DNA of 64,000 bases from Yersinia alsatica (lineage in GTDB: Bacteria > Pseudomonadota > Gammaproteobacteria > Enterobacterales > Enterobacteriaceae), in NCBI RefSeq assembly GCF_902170305.1, contig NZ_CABHWW010000026.1, positions 434,001 through 498,000 on the forward strand, written 5' to 3'. The notes under the pieces were generated by a model. That model was not told the DNA's origin, ran no database searches, and was given only the letters and a program-made list of their open reading frames with translations. This document shows, one piece after another, positions 1 through 9,278 of this stretch. Made by a program: the position numbers and the translations under genes. Each line of letters begins with the position of its first letter. The stretch's first letter is position 1.

Positions 1-160
1 TAGCTTCCATACCCAAGGGCGGGCGATGGATTTCCATATAGAAGGCATTCAATTGAGTAATATCCGCAAAGCGGCATTAAAAATGCGCGCAGGTGGTGTA
101 GGATATTACCCTCGCAGTAATTTTGTGCATATTGATACTGGGCCAGCACGAACCTGGTAA
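1..160 (+). CDS. mepK: MepK-type murein endopeptidase (YcbK), C-terminal part
   Basis: The reading frame is open from base 2 to the TAA at 158-160, so this is the last ~52 codons of a gene that begins before the window. The peptide contains HTQGRAMDFHIEG and FVHIDTGP, the His/Asp zinc-ligand motifs of the peptidase M15/DUF882 family. In E. coli MepK (YcbK) cuts 3-3 crosslinks in peptidoglycan in the periplasm. The gene lies directly upstream of gloC, as ycbK-ycbL do in E. coli, which supports the name. The N-terminal signal peptide cannot be seen. Confidence 0.85.
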   Translation, partial: SFHTQGRAMDFHIEGIQLSNIRKAALKMRAGGVGYYPRSNFVHIDTGPARTW

Positions 161-217
161 CACGCATTTTTTGCCAATGCTTCGCAGCTACTGAGTTGGC
201 ATTGGGGTTGGAGCTTT

Positions 218-865
218 ATGAAATATCAAATTATTCCGGTGACGGCTTTTAGCCAAAACTGCACACTAATCTGGTGTGAAGCGACAGGGCAGGCCGCACT
301 AGTGGACCCAGGTGGTGAAGCCGCCAAAATTATGGCTGAAGTGGCACGTCAAGGCGTTAAAGTGAGCCAGATTTTACTGACTCACGGTCACCTTGACCAT
401 GTAGGTGCTGCCGCAGAATTAGCTGCACATTTTCAGGTGCCTATTTATGGCCCAGAAAAAGAAGACGCTTTTTGGTTAGAAGGATTGCCGGCCCAGAGTA
501 AAATGTTTGGGCTCAGCGAATGTGAGGCTTTTACACCGACTCGCTGGTTAGAAGAGGGTGACAAAGTCACTGTTGGCGAAGTGGAGTTATCCGTCTTACA
601 TTGCCCAGGTCATACTCCGGGGCACATTGTTTTTATTGAGCAACAGGATCGTTTGGCGCTCGTGGGTGACGTTATTTTTAATGGTGGTGTTGGGCGTAGC
701 GATTTTCCACGCGGCGATCATCAGCAATTAATTAATTCTATCCGAACCAAATTATTACCCTTGGGTGACGATATGACGTTTATTCCAGGCCATGGCCCTA
801 TGTCGACGCTAGGTCATGAGCGGCAGACTAATCCATTTATACGAGAAGAACCTGCAATCTGGTGA
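218..865 (+). CDS. gloC: GloC (YcbL) hydroxyacylglutathione hydrolase, type II glyoxalase
   Basis: A 215-aa metallo-beta-lactamase-fold protein, the usual YcbL/GloC length. The metal motif THGHLDH is at residues 55-61, a further ligand region CPGHTPGH follows near residue 130, GDVIF near 150 and PGHGP near 190. The family hydrolyses S-lactoylglutathione to lactate and glutathione in the cytoplasm, the second step of methylglyoxal detoxification. It lacks the long C-terminal glutathione-binding domain of GloB, which fits GloC. The ATG at 218 has TTGGAG just upstream. It is 57 bp after mepK and is followed by a terminator. The window also carries mgsA, which makes methylglyoxal. Confidence 0.92.
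   Translation: MKYQIIPVTAFSQNCTLIWCEATGQAALVDPGGEAAKIMAEVARQGVKVSQILLTHGHLDHVGAAAELAAHFQVPIYGPEKEDAFWLEGLPAQSKMFGLSECEAFTPTRWLEEGDKVTVGEVELSVLHCPGHTPGHIVFIEQQDRLALVGDVIFNGGVGRSDFPRGDHQQLINSIRTKLLPLGDDMTFIPGHGPMSTLGHERQTNPFIREEPAIW
558..570. promoter_or_regulatory. Candidate matS (MatP-binding) site inside gloC
   Basis: The 13-mer GTGACAAAGTCAC has both perfect half-sites of matS (GTGAC-RNY-GTCAC) and departs only at the Y position. matP is in this window and MatP sites mark the terminus macrodomain. One mismatch in 13 bases can occur by chance, so this stays a candidate. Confidence 0.35.
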
Positions 866-920
866 TGCATCAAGTTTACTGTCATAAACTCTATGCATAA
901 TTCAAGTATTGATCACAATG

Positions 921-945
921 AAGGCACCTGACGGTGCCTTTTTTA
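921..945 (+). terminator. Rho-independent terminator after gloC
   Basis: AAGGCACC and GGTGCCTT form an 8-bp perfect stem around a 4-base loop and run into TTTT. It lies 56 bp after the gloC stop codon. Confidence 0.9.
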
Positions 946-1166
946 CGTTATATTTAATATGAGTGATTAAAGTCTTTTGTGAACAAATAATCAGCTATTT
1001 ATTGGTATTATAGACATAATGGTGATGGCTATTAAGTCAGCATGTTTTTTACGATATTGATAAGGCGCAGCAAAACAAAAAAGATCTCACTGGTATTAAT
1101 CCGGCATCGTTCTTTGTTGCCATTTTGAGTTCGTAAAATGACGAACACCTTTCAATGGAATCTACT

Positions 1167-2696
1167 ATGCCATTTCGTCGTTTCAGACTGAATAAGTTAC
1201 TGTCCCGGCTCGGCTTTGCTTGCATGGTTTTATTACTATTTCTGTTGTTAGGTGCAGTAGTGATTTATGCACAAACCAAGGCCAATATGCATCAGGATGC
1301 TGAGGCTAAGTTATTGCAAGCCAGAGCTCGCTTTGATCAAATATTTAATAACTTGCAGCATGCTGCTATTCAGGTAGAAACCGGATTAGGGAAACCTTGT
1401 GTGCAAGTTGTACAGAATCTGCGGGATCAAGTGGTAATGATCCCGGATGTTCGCTCAGTCAGTTTAGCAAAAGACTCCACGATCTATTGTTCATCAATAT
1501 ATGGCCCACTCGCGACCCCTTTTGATTTAGACGTGTTTGTTAATGGGCAATTAGAATTAATGCCGGGCAATGATGTAACACCGGATCGCGCTCTGATGGT
1601 TTACCGGCTGGAACGCGGTGATTACAGTATTTTGGTTGCCGTCGATGGCTACTACTTACGCAGTATTCTGAATCTCTTGAGCAGCAATGTTGAGCTGCAA
1701 CTGAGAGTGGGGAATACATGGATGGATGCGGCAGGAATAGTCCATTCAGGTCGCCCGCCAAATGGAGACGAGCCTTTATATTTGGCATCTGAGAAATATG
1801 CGTATTCATTAAGTACCACTCTTTCCCATCAGCAATATTTAGATTATGCCTGGCAATATTCGCGAGGCAGCTTAATTTTCTTCATCCTAATGAGTGTCGG
1901 GTCTGCCACACTGGTTTTTTGGTTATCGGGTAGGGCGGCATCACCAACCTTAGTATTAAAACATGCATTAGAAAATAATGAATTTATTCCTTATATGCAG
2001 CCCATTGTATCCGGTAAGGATCAATGCTGGGTTGGCTGCGAAGTATTAATGCGCTGGCAGCATCCTGGGCATGGTCTAATTCAACCTAATCAATTTATTC
2101 CGTTGGCTGAAGACAGTGAACTTATCGTGCCGATGACGCGCTCTATTATGAGACAAGTGAGTGAAAAATTTGCACCTTATGTCAATCAATTGCCTGAAGG
2201 TTTCCACTTTGGTTTTAATATTAGCGCCAATCATTGCCGTGATTTGAGTCTGGTAGATGACTGCCGTAGTTTTATTGAGGCCTTTGGCGGCAATAAGATC
2301 AATATTACGCTAGAGCTAACCGAGCGAAAGTTGATTGTCGCCGATGAGACTACAGATAGGTTATTTGCAGAGCTTCATGCTCTGGGGGTATTTATTGCTA
2401 TCGATGACTTTGGTACGGGGCATTCAAGTTTGACTTATTTGCAGAAGTTTAAAGTCGACTTTATTAAAATTGACCAAAGTTTTGTCGGCATGATTGGTTC
2501 AGATGCATTGTCGAGCCACATTGTGGGGAATGTTATCGATCTGGCGACACGACTGGGGCTGCAAACTATAGCCGAAGGCGTCGAGAATGATACCCAAATG
2601 CGTTATTTACAAGCACACAAGGTTGATTATCTACAGGGCTATATGTACGGGCGACCAATGCCAATGAACGAGTTTGCCAAATATATGTTCCATTAA
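1167..2696 (+). CDS. Membrane CSS-motif/EAL cyclic-di-GMP phosphodiesterase
   Basis: A 509-aa protein from ATG 1167, chosen over the ATG at 1155 because GGAA sits 6 bases upstream. An N-terminal membrane segment (about residues 15-38) is followed by a periplasmic domain with the CSS triplet in IYCSSIYG, a second membrane segment near residue 240, and a cytoplasmic EAL domain. EAL signatures are EVLMRW (EVL instead of EAL, usual in the CSS class), ELTER, IDDFGTGHSSLTYLQ, DFIKIDQSF and TIAEGVEN, so the active-site residues look intact. The family degrades c-di-GMP and senses periplasmic redox state through the CSS cysteines. No GGDEF domain is present. In E. coli gloC and aspC have no such gene between them. 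The exact orthologue among the CSS-EAL paralogues is not assigned. Confidence 0.88.
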   Translation: MPFRRFRLNKLLSRLGFACMVLLLFLLLGAVVIYAQTKANMHQDAEAKLLQARARFDQIFNNLQHAAIQVETGLGKPCVQVVQNLRDQVVMIPDVRSVSLAKDSTIYCSSIYGPLATPFDLDVFVNGQLELMPGNDVTPDRALMVYRLERGDYSILVAVDGYYLRSILNLLSSNVELQLRVGNTWMDAAGIVHSGRPPNGDEPLYLASEKYAYSLSTTLSHQQYLDYAWQYSRGSLIFFILMSVGSATLVFWLSGRAASPTLVLKHALENNEFIPYMQPIVSGKDQCWVGCEVLMRWQHPGHGLIQPNQFIPLAEDSELIVPMTRSIMRQVSEKFAPYVNQLPEGFHFGFNISANHCRDLSLVDDCRSFIEAFGGNKINITLELTERKLIVADETTDRLFAELHALGVFIAIDDFGTGHSSLTYLQKFKVDFIKIDQSFVGMIGSDALSSHIVGNVIDLATRLGLQTIAEGVENDTQMRYLQAHKVDYLQGYMYGRPMPMNEFAKYMFH

Positions 2697-2722
2697 GACT
2701 CTTTTAGCTTTATGTATAAAAC

Positions 2723-2746
2723 AAAAGGGTGCCAAGGCACCCTTTT
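2723..2746. terminator. Bidirectional terminator between the EAL gene and aspC
   Basis: AAAAGGGTGCC and GGCACCCTTTT form an 11-bp perfect stem with a 2-base gap. The A- and T-rich ends give a U-run in either direction, and the two flanking genes converge here. Confidence 0.9.
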
Positions 2747-2768
2747 ACCGTGAGTCATTACCACTTAA

Positions 2769-3959
2769 TCAGAGCACGGCAACGATGGCTTCACACAGTG
2801 GTGCCATATTGTCTGGTGTCATGCCGGCAACGTTAACACGGCCAGAGTTTACGGCGTAAACAGCAAACTCATTGCGCAGACGCAGAACTTGTTCTTTAGT
2901 CAGACCGCTGAACGAGAACATGCCGTTCTGGTTAATGATAAAGCTAAAATCTTGCTGAGCGCCTTTTTCCTGCAAGGTATTCACAAACAACTGACGCATA
3001 CGATGAATGCGTTGGCGCATGTCAGTCAGTTCTTGTTCCCAAATTGCGCGTAGCGCAGGGGTGCTGAGTATGGTCGCAACCACAGAAGCACCATGAGCAG
3101 GAGGGTTAGAGTAGTTGGCACGGATAACAGCTTTAACCTGACTGAAAGCAATATCGGCTATTTCACTGCTTGCGGCAACAACAGTACAAGCACCAACGCG
3201 CTCATTATACAGGCCGAAGTTTTTGGAGTAAGAACTACAAACAATCAGTTCTTGATGCTTCGCGGCAAAAATACGCAAACCTTGGGCATCTTCTTCCAAA
3301 CCTTTGGCAAAACCTTGATAAGCGAAGTCAAACAGCGGCAGCCAACCTTTGGCTACAGACAGCTCAGCTAATTGGCTCCACTGGGCTTCTGTTGGATCGA
3401 TACCTGTTGGGTTATGGCAGCAGCCATGGAATAGCACGACATCGCCCGCTTGGGCTTCTGACAGGCTACTTAATAGGCCATCGAAGTCCAGCGCATGGTT
3501 TGCAGCGTCATAATAGGCATATTCAACAACTTCTAATCCAGCAGCAGCGAAGATGTTTTTATGGTTTGGCCAGCTTGGATTGCTGACCCAGACACGTTTG
3601 GCGCTGGTTTGGTGGGCAATAAAGTCAGCGGCGATACGTAATCCACCAGTACCACCAGGCGTTTGAGCAGTACGCGCGCGCTTATCAGTAATGATCGCGC
3701 TATTGGTACCGAACAGCAGTTCCTGAGTACAACTGGCGAAAACGGGCAGGCCATCAATGCCCAGATAGTTTTTGGTAACTTCATTTTCCAGCAAATACTG
3801 CTCAGCTTTTTTTACGCTGGTCAGCACCGGCGTCTTCCCGGTTTCGTCTTTGTAGACACCGATCCCCAGGTTGATTTTATTAGGGCGGTCATCCGCGCGG
3901 AAAATATCGGTCAGGCCCAGAATTGGGTCCGCAGGTGCAGCAGTGATTTTTTCAAACAT
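2769..3959 (-). CDS. aspC: Aspartate aminotransferase
   Basis: A 396-aa protein when started at [16 protein letters not shown], exactly the E. coli AspC length. An in-frame ATG five codons earlier is less likely because GGAAG lies about 9 bases before the chosen start. It is a class I PLP-dependent aminotransferase interconverting aspartate/2-oxoglutarate and oxaloacetate/glutamate in the cytoplasm. [15 protein letters not shown] carries the PLP-binding lysine; the HGCCHNPTG and YSNPPAHGA blocks are conserved. It follows ompF on the same strand, with a terminator between them, as in E. coli. Confidence 0.97.
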   Translation of the reverse strand: MFEKITAAPADPILGLTDIFRADDRPNKINLGIGVYKDETGKTPVLTSVKKAEQYLLENEVTKNYLGIDGLPVFASCTQELLFGTNSAIITDKRARTAQTPGGTGGLRIAADFIAHQTSAKRVWVSNPSWPNHKNIFAAAGLEVVEYAYYDAANHALDFDGLLSSLSEAQAGDVVLFHGCCHNPTGIDPTEAQWSQLAELSVAKGWLPLFDFAYQGFAKGLEEDAQGLRIFAAKHQELIVCSSYSKNFGLYNERVGACTVVAASSEIADIAFSQVKAVIRANYSNPPAHGASVVATILSTPALRAIWEQELTDMRQRIHRMRQLFVNTLQEKGAQQDFSFIINQNGMFSFSGLTKEQVLRLRNEFAVYAVNSGRVNVAGMTPDNMAPLCEAIVAVL

Positions 3960-4146
3960 GTCAGAGGCTTCCATGGCTTAGCGTTAAGCAAACAGAACCA
4001 TCAGGGTAGCGCCAGTTGCGGTCTTTGCCAACCGTTTGCGAGAAAAAGAAATGAATGTTGTGAGGCGGGGGGATTCAGGGTGAAAAATCGGCAGAATAGG
4101 TCAATCAGCAGCGTAATATCCCTAGATTGACTAAGGGGAAAACAAA

Positions 4147-4171
4147 AAGACAGAGCCGAGGCCCTGTCTTT
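4147..4171 (-). terminator. Terminator after ompF
   Basis: AAAGACAG and CTGTCTTT form a stem with inner GCC/GGC pairing. On the minus strand it runs into a T-rich tract. It is about 45 bp past the ompF stop codon and upstream of aspC. Confidence 0.85.
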
Positions 4172-4215
4172 TTTTCAACTTACGTCAGCAGATAAATTGC
4201 GTGATTAAGTTTAAC

Positions 4216-5340
4216 TTAGAACTGGTAAACCAAGCCAACACCAACAACGTCGTCTGTGTTCAGACCGTTAGCACGGGTAAAGTCGTTTTCGTCCAGCAAG
4301 TTGATTTTGTAATCAACATAGGTAGACATGTTTTTGTTGAAGTAGTAGTAAGAACCAACAGAAACATATTTCAACAGGTCTTGGTTATCGCCATTCGTGT
4401 TAAGATCTTTCCCTTTAGACTGAACGTAGCCTAAAGATGGACGCAGACCGAAGTCGAATTGGTACTGTGCAGTGATTTCAATATCACGAGTCTTGTTAGC
4501 GATGGTGTTGCTAGAGTCGCCGTATGGAGTCAGGTTTTGAGTTTCTGCGTACATTACAGCCAGGTATACGTTGTTTGCGTCGTATTTAGCACCAACGTTC
4601 CATGCCTGAGCTTTTTCGCCTTCAGCGGTGCTGAATGCTTTCTGTTCGTTAGTACGGTTTGCAGTAGAGAAACCAGCACCGAAGTTCACGCCGTAACCGA
4701 TATCATAAGTTGAAGAGATACCGAAGCCGTCGCCATTCTGGTCTTTCAGGTTAGCACCAGTGTAAACACCAGTTACTGGGTCAATAGAACCAGCGCGGTC
4801 ATTCTGGTTTTTGCCTTGGTATTGCAGAGCAAAGTTCAGACCGTCAACCAGACCGAAGAAGTTGGTGTTACGGTAAGTAGCCAGGCCAGTAGAACGACCA
4901 GTCATGTAGTTGTCAGAGTTGGAGATTGAATCACCACCGAACACTGGCAGCATGTCAGTCCATGCGTTGACGTCATAGATTACGCCGTAGTTACGGCCGT
5001 AGTCGAATGAACCGAACTCAGCAAATTTCAGACCAGCAAAGCCCAGACGGGTTTTGTTGCCTTTGTCGCCTTGAGATTCAGCGTGGTTAGCCTGAACGTT
5101 GTATTCCCACTGGCCGTAACCGGTCAGTTGGTCGGTAATTTGGGTTTCACCTTTGAAGCCAAAACGAACATAAGATTCGTCGCCGTCTTGGCCAGCGTTG
5201 TCAGAGAACTGGTGACGCGCGTCAACTTTACCGTACAGGTCAAGTTTGTTGCCGTCTTTGTTGTAGATTTCTGCTGCATTAGCTGCGCCAGCTACTAACA
5301 ATGCTGGGATTACTACTGCAAGAATATTGCGCTTCATCAT
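4216..5340 (-). CDS. ompF: Outer-membrane general porin OmpF-type
   Basis: A 374-aa trimeric beta-barrel porin from the start [20 protein letters not shown]. The leader GAGGGTAATAATA before ATGATG closely matches the E. coli ompF start region, which decides against a longer open frame upstream. A 22-residue signal peptide ends at [10 protein letters not shown]. The mature N-terminus [18 protein letters not shown] and the C-terminal phenylalanine (GLVYQF) are porin hallmarks; the PVFGGDS stretch is in the L3 constriction-loop region. It allows passive diffusion of small hydrophilic solutes. The position between asnS and aspC fixes the OmpF assignment over OmpC or PhoE. An OmpR-like box lies upstream. 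Confidence 0.95.
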   Translation of the reverse strand: MMKRNILAVVIPALLVAGAANAAEIYNKDGNKLDLYGKVDARHQFSDNAGQDGDESYVRFGFKGETQITDQLTGYGQWEYNVQANHAESQGDKGNKTRLGFAGLKFAEFGSFDYGRNYGVIYDVNAWTDMLPVFGGDSISNSDNYMTGRSTGLATYRNTNFFGLVDGLNFALQYQGKNQNDRAGSIDPVTGVYTGANLKDQNGDGFGISSTYDIGYGVNFGAGFSTANRTNEQKAFSTAEGEKAQAWNVGAKYDANNVYLAVMYAETQNLTPYGDSSNTIANKTRDIEITAQYQFDFGLRPSLGYVQSKGKDLNTNGDNQDLLKYVSVGSYYYFNKNMSTYVDYKINLLDENDFTRANGLNTDDVVGVGLVYQF

Positions 5341-5513
5341 TATTATTACCCTCATTGGTTTTATTCGGACACCTGCCACTGCCGCCAATAATTTTTTTGG
5401 AACTATTGTTGAGAGTTTGGTGTCGTCTGTGTCTGAACGCAGTGTTCCATTCACCGGCCCTATAATCCACACCGAAAATGCTACCAATTACCTGAATATG
5501 TTTCATTGGGAAA

Positions 5514-5534
5514 CTATGTGTTACTAAATGTAAA
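5514..5534 (-). promoter_or_regulatory. OmpR-like box upstream of ompF
   Basis: On the minus strand, TTTACATTTAGTAACACAT closely resembles the E. coli ompF F1 OmpR site (remembered as TTTACTTTTGGTTACATAT). It lies about 175 bp before the ompF start codon, consistent with a long leader and promoter. The match is by eye. Confidence 0.6.
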
Positions 5535-5577
5535 TATCAGGGAACTTTGTGACTTAGATCGAACTTTAAAAAATGAC

Positions 5578-5598
5578 AAAAGCCAGCTGAGCTGGCTT
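5578..5598 (-). terminator. Terminator after asnS
   Basis: AAAGCCAGCT and AGCTGGCTTT form a near-perfect palindromic stem with T tracts on both sides. It lies 41 bp past the asnS stop codon and upstream of the ompF promoter. Confidence 0.88.
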
Positions 5599-5638
5599 TT
5601 TTTTATACAAAAATACAAATTTTTTCTAAATGATAAAC

Positions 5639-7039
5639 TTAGAAGCTGGCATTTCTCGGTGTGCGAGGGAATGGAATAACATCGCGAACGTTTTGAACTC
5701 CTGTTACATAGGAGATTAAACGCTCAAATCCAAGGCCAAAACCTGAATGTGGCACTGTGCCATAGCGACGAAGGTCACGATACCACCAATAATCTTCTTT
5801 ATTGAGGCCCATTTCTGCCAGACGTGCATCCAGCACATCTAAACGTTCTTCACGCTGTGAGCCACCGATGATTTCGCCGATACCCGGGGCAAGGACATCC
5901 ATCGCGGCTACGGTTTTACCATCTTCATTCATCCGCATATAGAAAGCTTTGATATCTTTCGGGTAGTTTTTAACCACTAGCGGCGCTTTAAAGTGTTTCT
6001 CAGCTAAATAGCGCTCATGCTCAGAAGACAAATCAATACCCCAAGACACATCATTTTCAAATTTCTGGCCCGATGCCAGCAAGATTTCAATGGCGTCGGT
6101 ATAGTCAACCTGAGCAAAGTCAGAAGTCACAAAACGCTGTAAGCGATCTACAGCATCTTTATCTACGCGCTCGGCAAAGAATTTCATGTCATCAGCACGT
6201 TCGTTCAGTACTGCCTGGAAAACGTATTTCAACATTTTCTCAGCCAAACCGGCGACATCATCTAAGGAAGCAAAAGCCACTTCAGGCTCTACCATCCAGA
6301 ATTCAGCCAAATGACGGCTGGTATTGGAGTTCTCTGCCCGGAAAGTTGGGCCGAAAGTGTAAACTTTGGATAACGCACAAGCGTAGGTTTCACCATTCAA
6401 CTGACCGGATACTGTCAGGAAAGCTTCTTTACCGAAAAAGTCTTCGCTGAAATCGACAGCACCGGTATCTGTGCGTGGCAAATTTTCCAGATCCAATGTG
6501 GATACACGGAACATTTCGCCAGCACCTTCGGTATCTGAGGCGGTGATTAGTGGGGTAGAAACCCAGAAATAGCCATTCTCATCGAAGAAACGGTGAATAG
6601 CTTGCGCCAAGGTATGGCGAACGCGAGCAACCGCGCCGATTAAGTTAGTCCGTGGACGCAAGTGCGCGACCTCACGGAGATACTCGATGCTGTGACGTTT
6701 TGCTGCCATTGGGTAGGTATCGGGATCATCGACCCAACCGACGACTTTAATAGCCGTGGCCTGAATTTCAAAACTTTGGCCTTCACCCGGTGATGCAACT
6801 ACCGTTCCGGTGACTTCTACAGAACAGCCGGTAGTCAGATGCAGCACTTCATCCTGATAATTCGGCAAAGTATTATTCGCGACGGCCTGTAACGGGTCAA
6901 AGCAGGAACCGTCATAAACGGCAACGAAGGAGATACCCGCTTTAGAATCTCTCCGGGTACGCACCCAACCGCGTACGGTGACTTCACTGTCAACCGCAGC
7001 ACGGCCTTGCAGTACGTCGACTACAGGCACTACGCTCAT
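5639..7039 (-). CDS. asnS: Asparaginyl-tRNA synthetase
   Basis: A 466-aa class IIb aminoacyl-tRNA synthetase of the same length as E. coli AsnS. The N-terminal OB-fold anticodon-binding domain (about residues 1-110, [17 protein letters not shown]) is followed by the catalytic domain. This has [17 protein letters not shown] (motif 2) and [12 protein letters not shown] (motif 3), plus DTEGAGEMF near residue 190. It charges tRNA-Asn with asparagine in the cytoplasm and is essential. It is transcribed alone, with about 260 bp to pncB upstream and a terminator downstream. Confidence 0.98.
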   Translation of the reverse strand: MSVVPVVDVLQGRAAVDSEVTVRGWVRTRRDSKAGISFVAVYDGSCFDPLQAVANNTLPNYQDEVLHLTTGCSVEVTGTVVASPGEGQSFEIQATAIKVVGWVDDPDTYPMAAKRHSIEYLREVAHLRPRTNLIGAVARVRHTLAQAIHRFFDENGYFWVSTPLITASDTEGAGEMFRVSTLDLENLPRTDTGAVDFSEDFFGKEAFLTVSGQLNGETYACALSKVYTFGPTFRAENSNTSRHLAEFWMVEPEVAFASLDDVAGLAEKMLKYVFQAVLNERADDMKFFAERVDKDAVDRLQRFVTSDFAQVDYTDAIEILLASGQKFENDVSWGIDLSSEHERYLAEKHFKAPLVVKNYPKDIKAFYMRMNEDGKTVAAMDVLAPGIGEIIGGSQREERLDVLDARLAEMGLNKEDYWWYRDLRRYGTVPHSGFGLGFERLISYVTGVQNVRDVIPFPRTPRNASF

Positions 7040-7300
7040 AGATTTCTCTCTTTAATAAATAGTTTTATAGAAATAGTTAATAACCCAACAAAATGGGGAT
7101 ATTGCTATGTTACTTGTGGCAGTGCAGGACACAAGTAGAAATCACCAAATCGGTGCAACATTTCTAGGGTTAGCTTAAATAAAGACGGCATAAATCGGGA
7201 TAGAGTTTAATAGAGGCAATGATGAGGAGACAAAAGGTGTCGGTGATATGAATAGCCGGGCAGAATGAGCCCAGCTATTTATAAACCCATGAGCAATATG

Positions 7301-8506
7301 CTAACTGGCTTTCTTAACCAGCGGCAGAGCGAATGCTTCACGTAATTCATCAACAAAAGCCGGGTCGTGGCAAATAGTTTTACCAGGGCTATCAGAAAGC
7401 TTAGCGACGGGTTTATCGTTACATTCGACCAGCTTAATAACAATATTAAGTGGTTTGACACCGGGAATATCGCAGGTTAGGCGGGTACCAATACCAAACA
7501 CCAATTTAATCCGCTGATAGAAATGGCGATATAGCGACAGCGCTTTTTCCAAGTCTAAATTATCAGAGAACACCAGCGTCTTGCTCATAGGGTCAATACC
7601 CAGTTTTTCATAATGAGCGATAGCTTTTTCACCCCATTCGACCGGATCACCCGAGTCATGGCGCAATCCCTGATAGCGCTTAGCGAATGTCTCGTCAAAA
7701 TCGCGCAGGAAAGCATCCATGGTAATGCAGTCGGTTAATGCGACCCCAAGTTGATCGGGATATTCATCTAGCCAAACTTGCAGCGCCACGCGTTGGCTGT
7801 TGGCCAGAACCGGGCTTATCTGCTGGTGAGCCTGGAACCATTCATGGGCCTGAGTGCCAACCGGCGTTAAAGATAACTCGCGCGCTAAATCATAATTACT
7901 GGTGCCGACCAGATAGGGGAACTCGTCTTTTAAGCTGCTAACAATGGCATGTTGTATCTCGCGTGAGAAACGACGGCGTGTACCAAAGTCCATTAATTTG
8001 AAGTGAGTAATATCGATATCAGCACTCAGCGCTTTAAATTGCTGAAGTTTACTACGCAATTGCTTGACGGCTTGAGCGGCGGTGACATGTACAGAACGAC
8101 GGTGATGTACGATTTCACTGATTACTGCCAGTAATGGCACTTCCCATAGAATCGTTTCACACCACAGCCCGGTAATGCGAATATCTAATTTCCCTTCCTT
8201 ATTTAATACGCTGACTTGCTCGGGATTAAAACGAAAATCCCGCAGCCAATTCAGATAGTCATCCTGAAAGAAGGGTAAACTTGAAAGATAGATAAACTCA
8301 TCATCGGTCAATGCCAATTGGCTCATCAATGTTATTTGATGGCGGATTTCGTCAGCATATTCGCCCAACAGCTCATCACCACGGCAGCGAAACTCCGCAG
8401 CAACGGTAATATGGCGATAACGATGGAACACTGCTTGTTGCATATGGAGCTTATAAGCATCCGTATCAAGCAATGAAGTCAAAATCGGTGAGGCGTCTTG
8501 GGTCAT
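7301..8506 (-). CDS. pncB: Nicotinate phosphoribosyltransferase
   Basis: A 401-aa protein from [20 protein letters not shown], the start and length of Yersinia PncB; an in-frame start 15 codons earlier has no better ribosome site. It makes nicotinate mononucleotide from nicotinate and PRPP in the NAD salvage pathway. Family blocks visible are [47 protein letters not shown] and LSDSPGKT. It is divergent from pepN across a long intergenic region. I found no convincing NadR box (TGTTTA-N6-TAAACA) upstream. Confidence 0.95.
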   Translation of the reverse strand: MTQDASPILTSLLDTDAYKLHMQQAVFHRYRHITVAAEFRCRGDELLGEYADEIRHQITLMSQLALTDDEFIYLSSLPFFQDDYLNWLRDFRFNPEQVSVLNKEGKLDIRITGLWCETILWEVPLLAVISEIVHHRRSVHVTAAQAVKQLRSKLQQFKALSADIDITHFKLMDFGTRRRFSREIQHAIVSSLKDEFPYLVGTSNYDLARELSLTPVGTQAHEWFQAHQQISPVLANSQRVALQVWLDEYPDQLGVALTDCITMDAFLRDFDETFAKRYQGLRHDSGDPVEWGEKAIAHYEKLGIDPMSKTLVFSDNLDLEKALSLYRHFYQRIKLVFGIGTRLTCDIPGVKPLNIVIKLVECNDKPVAKLSDSPGKTICHDPAFVDELREAFALPLVKKAS

Positions 8507-9278
8507 GGCGCTATACAGCATCCTCGTAGGAGCATTTTCCACAGTCGGCATAATCTAAAAGTTGCAGGAGTATACCGGTATTATCCTGTTATTGAAGCCT
8601 CATCACACCATAAATGCTAATCAGAGGTCTAGGATTAAACGTGCCATTATCAGCGAAGTCGCTCTTTTCTTAAATGTGTCATGAGATAAAAGCTAACTTT
8701 TTAGGTATTTAGATGTTCAGAGAGGAATATTATCTTAAAAAATATAGGGTTATTAACTTGAGTAGAATATCGACAAAGCGTAAGTTTTTATGTCTACGAT
8801 GGGGAAATGCATCTTGCACATTTCCCGGTCATCATATTTGCATTTCTTAACAATTATTTAATTTTAGTCAAAACGAGGCAAAATTTTAATAAGAGGTAAC
8901 TAAAGGAGGGCTAGCTGGCTTGGTGTTCTTTTATAGATTTGCTGGCTATTTTTAGGCCAGACAAAGACGTGGGGTTGTGGTGGTGATTAAGTGAGTATCT
9001 GCTTATCTGGGTTTAATTTTATTAATGTGCAGGCTGCTTTTTGTTCGATACAGAATTTGCCGCAATAGCATAGGTTCTCAACTGGGATTTTTTTGCAATT
9101 GTGATACATTGAAAAGCTATCTGAGTCTGGGGTCAAAGCCACTGGCAGCCTTGTTTTTAACCCAAAATTATTGGTTTTCACTCAAACATTATTGTTTTTA
9201 ATCTAATGTTTTTGAGCCCCAACAACCATAATTGCAGACCTGGTAATCATATTCACTGATGACGTCAAAAGGGTTTCT
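8507..9278. other. Long pncB-pepN divergent intergenic region
   Basis: About 770 bp, AT-rich, with no gene I can support. It must hold the divergent pncB and pepN promoters. An inverted repeat GGGAAATG/CATTTCCC (8802-8809 and 8819-8826) is the only strong dyad. A 64-codon minus-strand frame at 8987-9181 (cysteine-containing, no recognisable domain) is not supported by context. In E. coli the pepN-pyrD neighbourhood carries ssu genes; none are seen here. Confidence 0.6.

Noticed and set aside
5341-5487. 49-codon N-terminal extension of ompF
   Set aside because: It would bury the signal peptide; the leader before ATG 5,340 matches the known ompF start.
7251-7279. Hairpin AATAGC/GCTATT after pncB as a terminator
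   Set aside because: The minus-strand side has no T-run, so I could not call it a terminator with confidence.
8987-9181. 64-codon minus-strand frame with several cysteines
   Set aside because: No ribosome site, no recognised family, lies in the pncB-pepN spacer; could be chance.
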